Below the pieces are notes generated by a model, which saw only the letters and a program-made list of their open reading frames with translations, was not told where the DNA came from and ran no database searches. Shown here in pieces: positions 33,871 to 42,994 of a DNA stretch of 64,000 nucleotides (position 1 is the stretch's first letter; each line of letters begins with the position of its first letter). The translations under genes and the position numbers were made by a program. Location of the stretch: NCBI RefSeq assembly GCF_025685685.1, contig NZ_JAGSYH010000009.1, positions 124,001 through 188,000 of the forward strand, read 5' to 3'. This DNA comes from Acidicapsa dinghuensis. GTDB taxonomy: Bacteria; Acidobacteriota; Terriglobia; Terriglobales; Acidobacteriaceae.

Positions 33871-35103
33871 TCAGACCGCGCGCCGCTCCACACGAGCCGT
33901 AATCGAAGTAAATATTTCCCACGGAATCGTTTCGGCCCAGTTTGCGTGATCACATGCGGAGATCGTTTCGTCACCCTGAGGTCCCAGCAGCACAACTTCA
34001 TCGCCGGGGGAGGCTTTGGGTATGTCTGTCACGTCCACTACGGTTTGATCCATCGAGATGCGCCCGACAATCGGCGCGCGCTCCCCCTGAATCAACACAT
34101 AGCCGCGATTCGAGAGCGCCCGCTTCAGGCCATCCGCATATCCTATCGGCAAGAGGGCAAGGTGCATCGGTTCGGTTGCAACAAAGGTGCCGTTGTATCC
34201 AACCACCTCATCTTTCCCTATCGAGCGCACACTTGCGATCTGCGTCTTCCACGCAAGAGCCGGTTGCAACTCTTTATGAAGATCGTCGAGCAAAGGTAGT
34301 TCCTCTCTTACGAGCGGAGGATCAAACTCAGGCACAAGACCATACAGCGCCAGCCCCGGACGGGCCATTGCGTGCATGCCGTGGCGCTTCGCGATCGCAA
34401 CAAGTGACGCAAGCGCCGTCTCAGGCGCGCCACCAAGCAGTACCGCAGCCGAGTTACCCACGTGCAGCCACCTTGGCTTGAGTCCCGCCGCAGCCACCTG
34501 CTCCAGCATATTTTCCAGGCGATCAAGCTGATGATGCGTGGCTTCTCCATCGCGCTCATCGGCAGCATATAGATGCGTCATAATGCCATCGATTCGCACT
34601 GGACTCTCGTCCTTTTTGCGAAACCGCTCAAGCAACGCGCCAAGTTCGCTCAATTCCACTCCCTGGCGGCTCATGCCTGTATCCAGCTCAACATGAACTG
34701 GAATCGATCCCGGCAACGCGTCGGTCGCCTTTGCCGCGGCCTCCAACTCGTCAAGATGATATGGCTCCCAGATCACCGGCGTGAGGCGATGTGCAATCAC
34801 CTCCGCTCCCTGACCAGGGAAAACGCCGCCTATCGTCAGAATCTCTGGCGCAGGCTCAAGGCCACGAAGCGTCTGGCGCGCCGCAACGCCCTCTTCGACG
34901 CTTGTCACGCCGATCCACCCGGCTCCAGCCCTGACGGCGGCGGGTGCGCAGATGGAAAGCCCATGGCCGTAAGCATCGGCTTTGACAATCGCAAGCAGCT
35001 CAAGAGCAGAACTCACCCTCGCCCGGCATGCCTGGGCAAGTAATTTGTAGTTGTCTTCAAAAGCGTGAGTCGAAATCTCAACCCAACAGGGGCGTCTAAC
35101 CAT
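33871..35103 (-). CDS. alr: Alanine racemase
   Basis: 410 residues. The PLP lysine is K41 in IVKADAYGHG, and the catalytic Tyr on the other face is in LPIGYADGLKRAL. The PLP-phosphate and substrate-arginine regions are also present (HVELDTGMSRQGV, MARPGLALYGL, RISMDQTVVDV). The enzyme interconverts L- and D-alanine for peptidoglycan precursor synthesis in the cytosol. Length is slightly above the family norm of 360-400. The gene reads towards the alpha/beta hydrolase. Upstream, a terminator hairpin separates it from the TonB-dependent receptor gene. Confidence 0.96.
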   Translation of the reverse strand: MVRRPCWVEISTHAFEDNYKLLAQACRARVSSALELLAIVKADAYGHGLSICAPAAVRAGAGWIGVTSVEEGVAARQTLRGLEPAPEILTIGGVFPGQGAEVIAHRLTPVIWEPYHLDELEAAAKATDALPGSIPVHVELDTGMSRQGVELSELGALLERFRKKDESPVRIDGIMTHLYAADERDGEATHHQLDRLENMLEQVAAAGLKPRWLHVGNSAAVLLGGAPETALASLVAIAKRHGMHAMARPGLALYGLVPEFDPPLVREELPLLDDLHKELQPALAWKTQIASVRSIGKDEVVGYNGTFVATEPMHLALLPIGYADGLKRALSNRGYVLIQGERAPIVGRISMDQTVVDVTDIPKASPGDEVVLLGPQGDETISACDHANWAETIPWEIFTSITARVERRAV

Positions 35104-35164
35104 GCAGCAGTTCCAACTCTTATCCTAAACGCATGGCCCACGCTGTAGACCGTTCGAGCAAAGC

Positions 35165-35195
35165 AAAGCCCCTGCGACGGGGTCGCAGGGGCTTT
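35165..35195 (-). terminator. Rho-independent terminator of the TonB-dependent receptor gene
   Basis: A perfect 14-bp stem, AAAGCCCCTGCGAC (35165-35178) with GTCGCAGGGGCTTT (35182-35195) and loop GGG. The minus-strand tail is TTTGCTTTGC. It lies 18 bases past the stop. Confidence 0.9.
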
Positions 35196-35212
35196 GGTTA
35201 ACGTTAAATTGG

Positions 35213-38200
35213 TTAGAAGACGATGTGCGCGCCGATTTCCATCTGACGTGGCGCATTGGCCTGAGCCGTCTGCGAGCCCCAGCTTGAGGATGAGCCCAGG
35301 CCCAACCCTGGGTCGCCCAGCACATTGTGGTTGAAGATATTGATGAAGATAGCCGTGAGCTGAACGTTCACCCGCTCCACGACCCGGACGTCCTTCTCGA
35401 TGTTCATATCCACGTTCCAGTAGGGCGTACCGGTGATTGGGCCTACACCAGGGTTCTTGGTGTCGAGGCCCAGCATCGGAGCGCGAACTGAGTCGTATAC
35501 AGCTACTGGATTTTTGAATACGTTCACCGCGGCTTGAGCGGGAGTGCCTGCGCTAGGCACACCAACTGGGTTGCCGTAGGGATCCGTTCCACCATACACG
35601 TTGTAGTGAGAGTGTATGCCACCTGTGTACTTGGTTGTGAATACGCACTGTTCGTTGGATGCATAACTGCTGCCGTCGGCCGAACCCCACGATTGGGCGT
35701 TGGTCTCAGTGCTGCAATAGAGCGGTGAACCGCTACCGGCGGTGAGAATGGGCGCAAGCTCCCAGCCTCCAACTACCCGCCCAAGAAGTCCCTGCTGTCC
35801 CTTATAGAAAGGCTCTTGCCATACCAGGAAGGAGTTGTAGACGTACTTCCTGTAGAACGGCTGCAAGCCGTACATCGCGTTCAGGTTGAACAAATCGTTG
35901 GCGGTGTATTCGCTTGTCGCCTGCGCTTCAGCGCCGGTGCCCAATGCCTTGCTGTACGTGAAGTTGTTCTTGAGGGTTAGACCGTGCCAGTTCTGCCAGC
36001 TAAAGGAGGCAAAACCCGCGTTGTAGTTGCCATGACCAAGGCTGGCGTTTTCTGCCATACCTGAGGTCATTTGGCCGCCGCCGCCATTTGCTGACCCGGC
36101 GATGGGCGTATTTTGCATGGAACGGCCAAAGTTGAAACCGCCATTGTCCAAGTCGGACCAGAGGCTCCAGACAGACTGAGACGTCAGATTGCCAGTCCCG
36201 GCTGGCCCTTCGTTTGCCATCACTGCGGCCGTGCAGCTCGTATAGCCGGTGCAATAACCGGTGCCAGCCAGCGCTGTTTCGAAGAATGCCTGTGGAGTGA
36301 TGTTTTGGGGTACGCTGACACCGCACTGGGCCGTAGAGGTTGTGCAACCGAGTGCTGTTTCCAGCGCAAGATAAGCCTGCGCGAAGTTTTGCTGTCCCTG
36401 AACCATCATGTAGGGTACTGCATTCAGGTTCAGTGGCTGATATTCATCGTGAATGATGCGTCCGATGTAGCCAACCTCAATCTTGCTGCTTCTTGAGGTC
36501 TGCCGCTGGATCGTCAAATTGAACGAATCGACGGCGTTGGGACGGAACCCGGGATCGAGCGCCTCGCTGGCCGAGCCGCTCGCCGAGTTATAGCCCGGAT
36601 AGATGTGCTGCGGCAGCGTTGTGGTGGCTGCTGGTAGAGGGGCCGTATCGCCGTCGACGCCGATACGGAACGCTGTCGACGTGGTCGGGCTCTGGGGTCC
36701 ACAGGCACCAGTCGATAGTGACTTGGTGCACTGTACAGGCTGGATCAGGCCAATACCCAACAAGGGCACCAGCACGAGATCCACACCGTTCAGGCGTCCG
36801 TAAACCCTTCCGTATCCACCACGAATCACTGTTGAGCCATGGCCAAAGACTTTGCTGACAATTCCGTCACCGTCAAAGCTCGGGTTCCACGCCAATCCAA
36901 CACGCGGGCTGAATGAGCCGTAGAACGGATTGTAAGGATACTTAAGCCCATTGCCGGTGTTGGCAACCAGCGCAAAGCCCAGTTCAGGGTTGTAGACCTG
37001 GCCCTGCAGCGCCGCTGCTTCACGCTGCTTGATGTAATCCGTGGTCTTGATCTGCTCGCCTGCATCGTCGATGATCGCTTCCTGCTTGCCGCTCTTCTCC
37101 ACCGGCGGCATCTCCAGCGTCCACCCCATGCCGTAGCTCAACGTCAGGCTTGGCTTTATGTGCCAAGTGTCGCTGAAGTAGAGGTTGTAGTAAGGAATTG
37201 TGCTTTGGTCGAAGGCATGCGTCAATGGAGTTGTGTTCAGCGTCAAATTCGGACCACTACGCGTGTAGGCTACCTGCGAATCCGTTACGATACCGTAGAC
37301 TGCCGCGGCAACTCGATTCGCAGTCTTCAGATTGGTTCCGGTATTCGGGTATCCCTCCGCCGTAAGTGCAGACATATCAACGTTGGGTGCACCTTGCGAG
37401 TCACCCAGTTGGTATGTGGTTGTGAAGTTGATACCGCCGCCGTTGTCGCTGCGCTCGTGGAAGTTGTAGTTGTGTTGATATTGACCGCCCCACTGGATCA
37501 GGTGGTTCCCTTTCAACAGCGTCACGTCGTCGCGCAAAAAGTGATCCTGGCCATCCCAAAACCGGGTGCGGATTTGCTGCGTGTTCACATTGAAGGGCAC
37601 CAGCGCCAGAGTCGGGGATTCGCCAAAAGGCTCTATCGCGCCGCCCAGTCCACTTTCCTGTGGAGGTGCATTGTTGTCGGACCACGACCAGTAGTTGCGC
37701 AGGAAACTGTAATGGAAGTCGTTCGTCAGGTGATCGGTGACGTTGGTCGTCAAGCCGGTCACTAAATACCAGGGTTGCTGCGGCTTGCTCGATGTAGCCG
37801 CCGGCGTGCCCTTTGTGTCGCCCGGGAAGAATCCACCGATATCCACCTGGCTGGTCGTCAACGCGGTGAATTTGTAAAAGCGATAGCTAACATTCCAGTG
37901 CCATTTATCGCCAAAATCGTGATCGAAGCGGCCCACCGCAAAGTTGTCCTTTATCGGGAGCGACATGTTGGCTTTGAAGCCGAGCTCGTTTACGCCGTCG
38001 CACTCCGTGCCGTGAAGACCGCCGCAGGATGCGTCGTTACCTTCCGGCTCATACGTGTTCCACATGGCCGCCACCACCGGATTGATACCGATGCCACGTG
38101 GATCCAACTTATTCAAGTCGTACTGCGTACCGTTGAACGTCACAAGCCCCTGGCGCATGGCGTCAGAGGGAACCGCACGCTCGTATGTAGCAGCGTTCGG

Positions 38201-39202
38201 ATACCGCCACCCTTGATACATCCCGAAGAGGTATGTTTTGCCGCCCCAGAATTTGGGAGCTATCGGGCCGCCGGCGCTGAAGCCGAATTTACTGTAGTGA
38301 TAGTTTGCTATCGGGGTATTGGAGAGATTGTTGTCCCAGGAATTAGCGCCAAGCATCGTGCGGTCGGTGTAGTACTCGTATGCCGTGCCGTGGATCGTGT
38401 TGGTGCCGCGCTTGGTTACCATCTCCACCTGCGCACCTGAAGAGTTGTTAAAGTCTGCGGTCTGTCCGGCAGTATTCACCTTATATTCTTCAATGCTGTC
38501 CGTAGGCGTTGGCATCACACCGGAGGGTGCATGGTACTCGCCGTTTTGCGCCGCCCCTTCCGTTGGGTCACCACCGAAATATGCTGTGGACGTATACACC
38601 GTCTGGTTGCCATCCATATCGCTCGAGTTGTTACCTCCATCGAGCGAAAACGTGCTTTGGTCGTTCACCGTACCACCCACGCTGCCGGACGGATCCACAC
38701 CGGGCTGCATCGCGGTGAAGGTCGTAGCGTCATGCCCAGTGCTGGGCAGCGCTTCGAGTTCGATTCCTGTCACGCTGGTGCCGACCGTCTGATTCAGCGT
38801 CTGCAAATCAGCAGCGCTCGTTTCAACCTCGACTGTCGTTTGACCACCGCCTACGGAGAGCTTGAAGTTCGCCGTGGTTTGCGTTCCCACGGTCACCGTA
38901 AGGCCGTTTGTCTGATCAGTAGAGAAGCCAGTCTTAGTTGCTGTTATGGAATAGGTGCCAGGCGGCACATTTTGCAGAACGTATTCGCCTGTCTTGCTCG
39001 TCGTCGTCGTACGCTGTGAACTGGTCGCTGGGTCCGTCAGCGTTACCATCGCTTCCGGAATCACCGCGCCGCTTTGATCCGTCACTGTGCCTACCACTGT
39101 GCCGGCGTTGGTCGCCTGTCCGTACGCGAGTTTCGCGCCCAGATTCAGACACAACATCAGCATGGCAGCCATCGCTGGCCACCAAAATCTCAGTCGCCTC
39201 AT
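35213..39202 (-). CDS. Oar-like TonB-dependent receptor with carboxypeptidase-regulatory N-terminus
   Basis: 1329 residues from ATG 39202, which has AGGAG 7 bases upstream; an earlier ATG at 39217 overlaps that site. A signal peptide (MRRLRFWWPAMAAMLMLCLNLGAKLAYGQ) is followed by a carboxypeptidase-D regulatory-like domain (about 30-120; GTVTDQSGAVIPEAMVTL...TGEYVLQNVPPGTYSITA), a plug region (about 130-260; SLDGGNNSSDMDGNQTVY), and a large outer-membrane beta barrel ending in the C-terminal Phe signal (QMEIGAHIVF). This class is greatly expanded in acidobacteria and is thought to import oligosaccharides or other large substrates with TonB-ExbBD. No partner lipoprotein is encoded nearby. It is a single gene with its own terminator. 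Confidence 0.93.
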   Translation of the reverse strand: MRRLRFWWPAMAAMLMLCLNLGAKLAYGQATNAGTVVGTVTDQSGAVIPEAMVTLTDPATSSQRTTTTSKTGEYVLQNVPPGTYSITATKTGFSTDQTNGLTVTVGTQTTANFKLSVGGGQTTVEVETSAADLQTLNQTVGTSVTGIELEALPSTGHDATTFTAMQPGVDPSGSVGGTVNDQSTFSLDGGNNSSDMDGNQTVYTSTAYFGGDPTEGAAQNGEYHAPSGVMPTPTDSIEEYKVNTAGQTADFNNSSGAQVEMVTKRGTNTIHGTAYEYYTDRTMLGANSWDNNLSNTPIANYHYSKFGFSAGGPIAPKFWGGKTYLFGMYQGWRYPNAATYERAVPSDAMRQGLVTFNGTQYDLNKLDPRGIGINPVVAAMWNTYEPEGNDASCGGLHGTECDGVNELGFKANMSLPIKDNFAVGRFDHDFGDKWHWNVSYRFYKFTALTTSQVDIGGFFPGDTKGTPAATSSKPQQPWYLVTGLTTNVTDHLTNDFHYSFLRNYWSWSDNNAPPQESGLGGAIEPFGESPTLALVPFNVNTQQIRTRFWDGQDHFLRDDVTLLKGNHLIQWGGQYQHNYNFHERSDNGGGINFTTTYQLGDSQGAPNVDMSALTAEGYPNTGTNLKTANRVAAAVYGIVTDSQVAYTRSGPNLTLNTTPLTHAFDQSTIPYYNLYFSDTWHIKPSLTLSYGMGWTLEMPPVEKSGKQEAIIDDAGEQIKTTDYIKQREAAALQGQVYNPELGFALVANTGNGLKYPYNPFYGSFSPRVGLAWNPSFDGDGIVSKVFGHGSTVIRGGYGRVYGRLNGVDLVLVPLLGIGLIQPVQCTKSLSTGACGPQSPTTSTAFRIGVDGDTAPLPAATTTLPQHIYPGYNSASGSASEALDPGFRPNAVDSFNLTIQRQTSRSSKIEVGYIGRIIHDEYQPLNLNAVPYMMVQGQQNFAQAYLALETALGCTTSTAQCGVSVPQNITPQAFFETALAGTGYCTGYTSCTAAVMANEGPAGTGNLTSQSVWSLWSDLDNGGFNFGRSMQNTPIAGSANGGGGQMTSGMAENASLGHGNYNAGFASFSWQNWHGLTLKNNFTYSKALGTGAEAQATSEYTANDLFNLNAMYGLQPFYRKYVYNSFLVWQEPFYKGQQGLLGRVVGGWELAPILTAGSGSPLYCSTETNAQSWGSADGSSYASNEQCVFTTKYTGGIHSHYNVYGGTDPYGNPVGVPSAGTPAQAAVNVFKNPVAVYDSVRAPMLGLDTKNPGVGPITGTPYWNVDMNIEKDVRVVERVNVQLTAIFINIFNHNVLGDPGLGLGSSSSWGSQTAQANAPRQMEIGAHIVF

Positions 39203-40070
39203 GAATTGTCTCCTCATCGTTTTCTTTGTTCGTCTGTACTGCCGAAGTTCCTCTGAAAATCAGGTGTTGCAATTGCAAGGAAATCAACCACGTTCAACTA
39301 CTGTTTTTGTATTCAATTAACGATGCAATCTCGACGATCGATTGCCGGTTGCGTCGCGCGGAGAGCCAATAGACCGGCTCGGGCAAAGGAGGGGAGCCAA
39401 GGAAATAGGGGATCGATATGGCACCGGCGCAGACGGTACATCTTCTGGCAAATGGCGTATACGGACGGTGTCTCTAATACTGACTGGTCTCGATTTTTAC
39501 GGTAAAAATCGGGAAACTGCCGGAGTACTTCAATGCTGCGCTGCGTTCAAACTGCGTGCCGAAGCTGCCGTTAAACCAAAAGTCAGTGGTCCTGCCAAAT
39601 CAATCTGCAAAGCTATCTCGCAGACGATACTTGGCGGTGTCCGATAAGGCAGGACCATGCATGATCCGCCCCGAATATGCGCTTTTGACAACGTGCGTCG
39701 CAAGCAAAGCCCTAAGATCAATCGCAGCGACAAACCACGAAAGCTCGCATCAAAGGTTCCCCGGATCACACCAACATCATCATTTCCGGGGAGCGATATC
39801 CGAAATGTTGCTCCACCGTAACATGAACGAAATGATGATTCCAAATAAATTTTTTCGGGACAGCAAACTTTTTCGGGGGTGAAACGTAGAGACAACCCGC
39901 GAATTGGTCGTCCGAGTGTATATCGCCTTATAATTCAAATAGATATGGTTGCTGCATCTGCGCATTTTTGCGCGGATTTTGCACCTGGTGAAGCGCCATT
40001 GCACGTATTTTCCGAAAGCCTTCTGTCGCCGCAACCGTATCGCGACTCGAGATAGATCCCTGAAGCCCTC
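39203..40070. other. Gene-free region upstream of the TonB-dependent receptor
   Basis: About 870 bases with no convincing gene: short readings on both strands lack ribosome-binding sites, family motifs or coding-like composition. It must hold the receptor's promoter. It includes a perfect inverted repeat at 39491-39511 and a weaker one (TCCCCGGA 39758-39765 with TCCGGGGA 39785-39792). The stretch 39800-39960 is AT-richer than its surroundings. Confidence 0.6.
39491..39511. promoter_or_regulatory. Perfect 10-bp inverted repeat, candidate regulator site
   Basis: CGATTTTTAC (39491-39500), one central G, and GTAAAAATCG (39502-39511). The symmetry, AT-rich arms and position about 290 bases upstream of the TonB-dependent receptor start fit a dimeric repressor or activator site. 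No regulator gene is adjacent. Confidence 0.5.
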
Positions 40071-41462
40071 TTAAATATCCAATACCTTCCCCGGATTCAT
40101 CCGGTTTTCCGGGTCGAGCGTCCGCTTTATTGCCCGCATCACATCCACGCCAGCCCCGTGCTCGTGCTCCAGATATTTCTTCTTTCCCAGCCCGATTCCG
40201 TGCTCTCCGCTGCACGTGCCGCCCATCGCCTGAGCCCGCTCCACCAGGCGTTCTGAAAACTCAGCCGCCTCCCCAAGCTGGCTCTCGTCCAGCAGGCACT
40301 GCACATGAAAATTCCCATCCCCTACATGCCCAACCATCACCGCCGGAAAGCTCGCCTGGTCCAGCTCCACTCGTGTCTCCACAATGCACTCCGCCAGACG
40401 CGAGATCGGCACACACACATCCGTCGTCAACACTCGCGATCCCGGCCGCAGCGCCCGGGTCGCATAGTACACATCGTGACGCGCCTTCCATAGCTCCTCG
40501 CGCTCGGCAAGGGTGGTCCGCCACTCAAAGCCCAGGCCGCCATGCTCAGCAGCCAGCTCCTGTGCCATCGTCGCCGCCTCTTCTACCGCCCGTTGGCTCA
40601 CCCCGTGAAACTCGAACAACAGCGTCGGCTTCACCTTCAACCCTGTATGCGAATACCGGTTCACCGCATCCACCTGATGCTCGTCCATGAACTCGATCCG
40701 AGCTACGCTCACCCCAAGCTGGATCGCCTCGATCACGGTCTTCACCGCGTCCTCGATCGACTCAAACGCACAGATTGCCGCCGTCACTGCCTCGGGCTGT
40801 GCATGCAGACGCAGCGTCACCTCGGTGATGATCCCCAGCGTTCCTTCCGACCCGACAAATAGCCGCGTCAGGTCATAACCCGCGCTCGACTTCCGCGCTC
40901 GCGTCCCTGTTTGGATCGCTCGCCCGTCCGCCAGCACCACCGTCAACCCGAGCACGTTCTCACGCATCGTTCCGTATTTCACTGCCGTCGTCCCTGAAGC
41001 CCGCGTCGCCGCCATCCCGCCCAGCGTCGCATCCGCTCCCGGATCGATAAAGAATGTCAGCCCTGTATTCTCAAGCGCCTTCTGCAACTGCTTCCGCGTA
41101 ACGCCCGCTTCGACCGTCGCATCCATATCATCCGCGCTGATGCGCAGCACGCGATTCATCTCCCGCATGTCGATTGAGATCCCGCCACGCAGCGCCTGCA
41201 CGTGACCCTCCAGCGAAGTCCCCGCTCCGAACGGCACAATCGGCAATCCATGCTCCGCGCTCACCCGCGCAATCCGGCTCACTTCCTCGGTGGAATGCGG
41301 GAAGCACACCAGATCCGGCAACGCCGGCGGATGCGTGTCTTCCCCATGGCTGTGATGCTCCCGAACCGATTGCGCAATCGATACGCGCTCGCCCAAAAAC
41401 TCGTGAAGTTTGCGTCGCGCCGCCTCAACTGTGGAAATGCTGTGGATCGCTGCCATACCCAT
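40071..41462 (-). CDS. FAD-binding 2-hydroxyacid oxidase/D-lactate dehydrogenase (GlcD-type)
   Basis: 463 residues. The FAD-binding type 4 domain (about 40-220) includes VPFGAGTSLEGHVQALRGGISID and IDPGADATLGGMAATRASGTTAVKYGTM. The FAD-oxidase C domain follows, with the conserved VMVGHVGDGNFH and TCSGEHGIGLGKKKYLEHE. This is the GlcD/D-lactate dehydrogenase (cytochrome) class, which oxidises D-lactate or glycolate and passes electrons to the respiratory chain. GlcE and GlcF genes are not adjacent, which favours a stand-alone D-lactate-type enzyme over a full glycolate oxidase complex. It is divergent from the GntR-SPFH unit. Confidence 0.92.
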   Translation of the reverse strand: MGMAAIHSISTVEAARRKLHEFLGERVSIAQSVREHHSHGEDTHPPALPDLVCFPHSTEEVSRIARVSAEHGLPIVPFGAGTSLEGHVQALRGGISIDMREMNRVLRISADDMDATVEAGVTRKQLQKALENTGLTFFIDPGADATLGGMAATRASGTTAVKYGTMRENVLGLTVVLADGRAIQTGTRARKSSAGYDLTRLFVGSEGTLGIITEVTLRLHAQPEAVTAAICAFESIEDAVKTVIEAIQLGVSVARIEFMDEHQVDAVNRYSHTGLKVKPTLLFEFHGVSQRAVEEAATMAQELAAEHGGLGFEWRTTLAEREELWKARHDVYYATRALRPGSRVLTTDVCVPISRLAECIVETRVELDQASFPAVMVGHVGDGNFHVQCLLDESQLGEAAEFSERLVERAQAMGGTCSGEHGIGLGKKKYLEHEHGAGVDVMRAIKRTLDPENRMNPGKVLDI

Positions 41463-41570
41463 TCAAGCCCCTATAAAAAGCTCATAATACTGCCCCAAAG
41501 CGGCACTCGTACCTTTCAAAGCTGTTCCGTTTCGACCCTTTTCTAAAAATTTTCCACAGATTTATCTTGC

Positions 41571-41594
41571 AATGTATTAGTTGATTAGTACATT
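41571..41594. promoter_or_regulatory. Candidate GntR (YtrA-type) operator
   Basis: AATGTA (41571-41576) and TACATT (41589-41594) form an inverted repeat, with TTAG repeated inside (41577-41580 and 41585-41588). It ends 9 bases before the gntR start, next to TTGCAA at 41568, so bound regulator would block initiation. This fits autoregulation. Confidence 0.5.
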
Positions 41595-41603
41595 ATTATT
41601 CTC

Positions 41604-42026
41604 ATGAAGCGAGGCGCAGAATCAAAAACCGCCGAATTCGCCTTTCTACTCAACGATCACAGCGGCGTGCCTGTCTACCGTCAGCTCATCGATCAGGTAC
41701 AGGCTGCCATCGCCGCCGGCGCGTTGCGAGAGGGCGATCAACTCCCCACAGTCCGCCAGGTCGCGGTCGATCTGGCCATCAATCCCAATACCGTCCTCCG
41801 CGCTTACCGCGAGATGGAGATTCGTGGTCTGCTCGATTCGCAACAGGGCACCGGCACTTTCATCGCGGACCGAAAAGTCGAGTACTCCAAAGACGACCGT
41901 GAGCGCCTGCTCGGCCAGCTCACCAGCGAGTTCGTCTCCCGCGCCGGCGCCGCCGGGTTCACCCTCAAACAGCTCATCCGCGCCCTGCGCGAACTGATGC
42001 CCGACGAAGATGACAAACGCAAATAG
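41604..42026 (+). CDS. GntR-family regulator, YtrA subfamily
   Basis: 140 residues. Winged helix: VPVYRQLIDQVQAAIAAGALREGDQLPTVRQVAVDLAINPNTVLRAYREMEIRGLLDSQQGTGTFI, the standard GntR form with the recognition helix at NPNTVLRAYREME. The C-terminal region is short (about 50 residues; no FCD or UTRA domain), which defines the YtrA group. YtrA regulators usually repress small-ligand or cell-wall-responsive transporter operons. Here the partner is instead a stomatin-like SPFH protein 43 bases downstream. The ATG is very close to the end of the inverted repeat, and no strong Shine-Dalgarno site is visible, so the mRNA leader may be very short. Confidence 0.92.
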   Translation: MKRGAESKTAEFAFLLNDHSGVPVYRQLIDQVQAAIAAGALREGDQLPTVRQVAVDLAINPNTVLRAYREMEIRGLLDSQQGTGTFIADRKVEYSKDDRERLLGQLTSEFVSRAGAAGFTLKQLIRALRELMPDEDDKRK

Positions 42027-42069
42027 CCGGCAGCAATAACCAGCCGCCACAGCGTAAGGAGAAGCCACC

Positions 42070-42966
42070 ATGATCAACGACCACATCGGCAGCAAGCTTC
42101 AGCAGCAGCAGATCAGCAGCCTCGGCATCACCGCCTGCGTCATCGTTGTCGCCGTCGCCGCGGCAGCTTTCGCGCTCATGCAGCCCGGCCACGCACGCGG
42201 CTGGGTGCTCGGCCTCGGCATATTTCTCGGCCTGTATCTCCTTTTTGCCATCAAAGTCGTCGACCAGTGGGAGAAAGCCGCCCTGCTCCGCTTCGGCAAA
42301 TATCGCGGCCTGCGCGGCCCTGGACTCTTCGTCATTCTCCCCATCATCGAGTCCCTCAGCGTCTACGTCGACCAGCGTGTGCGCGTCGCCACCGTCAGTG
42401 CCGAGTCCACCCTCACCCGCGACACTGTCCCGGTCAACGTCGACGCCATTGTTTTCTGGCTTGTCTGGAACGCCGAAAAATCCATCCTCGAGGTGGAAGA
42501 CTTCACCCAGGCCATCACCCTCAGCGCCCAGACCGCCCTCCGCGAATCCATCGGGCGCCATGCCCTCGCCCAGATGATTACTGAGCGCGAACCGATGGGC
42601 CACGAGCTCCAGCGCATCCTCGACGAGAAGACTTCGCCCTGGGGCATCACTGTGCAGTCAGTAGAGATCCGCGATGTCCGCATTCCGCAGGCGCTTGAAA
42701 ACGCCATGTCCCAACAGGCGCAGGCTGAGCGCGAGCGCCAGGCCCGCGTCATCCTCGGCGAAGCAGAGGTCCAGGTGTCAGAACAGTTCGCCGAGGCCTC
42801 CCGCGTCTACAACGACAACCCCGGCGCGCTCCACCTGCGCGGCATGAACATGCTCTACGAAGCCATTCGCGAAAAAGGCGCGATGGTTCTCGTACCCAGC
42901 TCTGCCATCGAGACCATGGGCCTCGGCGGCACGCTCGCCACAACCACGCTGGCCAAAGAAAAGTAG
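42070..42966 (+). CDS. Stomatin-like SPFH/band 7 membrane protein (slipin)
   Basis: 298 residues, start preceded by AAGGAG. Two hydrophobic N-terminal segments (about 20-38 and 44-62) are followed by the SPFH domain: VVDQWEKAALLRFGKYRGLRGPGLFVILPIIE, VYVDQRVRVATVSAESTLTRDTVPVNVDAIVFWLVW, and ALRESIGRHALAQMITERE. A coiled-coil-prone segment follows (AMSQQAQAERERQARVILGEAEVQ). Slipins form large ring or cage oligomers at the membrane and organise protease or lipid microdomains. Many are paired with NfeD or an HflKC partner; none is present here. It is cotranscribed with the GntR regulator. Confidence 0.9.
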   Translation: MINDHIGSKLQQQQISSLGITACVIVVAVAAAAFALMQPGHARGWVLGLGIFLGLYLLFAIKVVDQWEKAALLRFGKYRGLRGPGLFVILPIIESLSVYVDQRVRVATVSAESTLTRDTVPVNVDAIVFWLVWNAEKSILEVEDFTQAITLSAQTALRESIGRHALAQMITEREPMGHELQRILDEKTSPWGITVQSVEIRDVRIPQALENAMSQQAQAERERQARVILGEAEVQVSEQFAEASRVYNDNPGALHLRGMNMLYEAIREKGAMVLVPSSAIETMGLGGTLATTTLAKEK

Positions 42967-42994
42967 CGTCCCACCCTGATTCGGAGGGTCACTC

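Noticed and set aside
39530..39895. A 121-codon open reading in the region upstream of the TonB-dependent receptor
   Set aside because: No ribosome-binding site, no domain, and a mixed hydrophobic/Cys-rich composition; other frames here are equally open.
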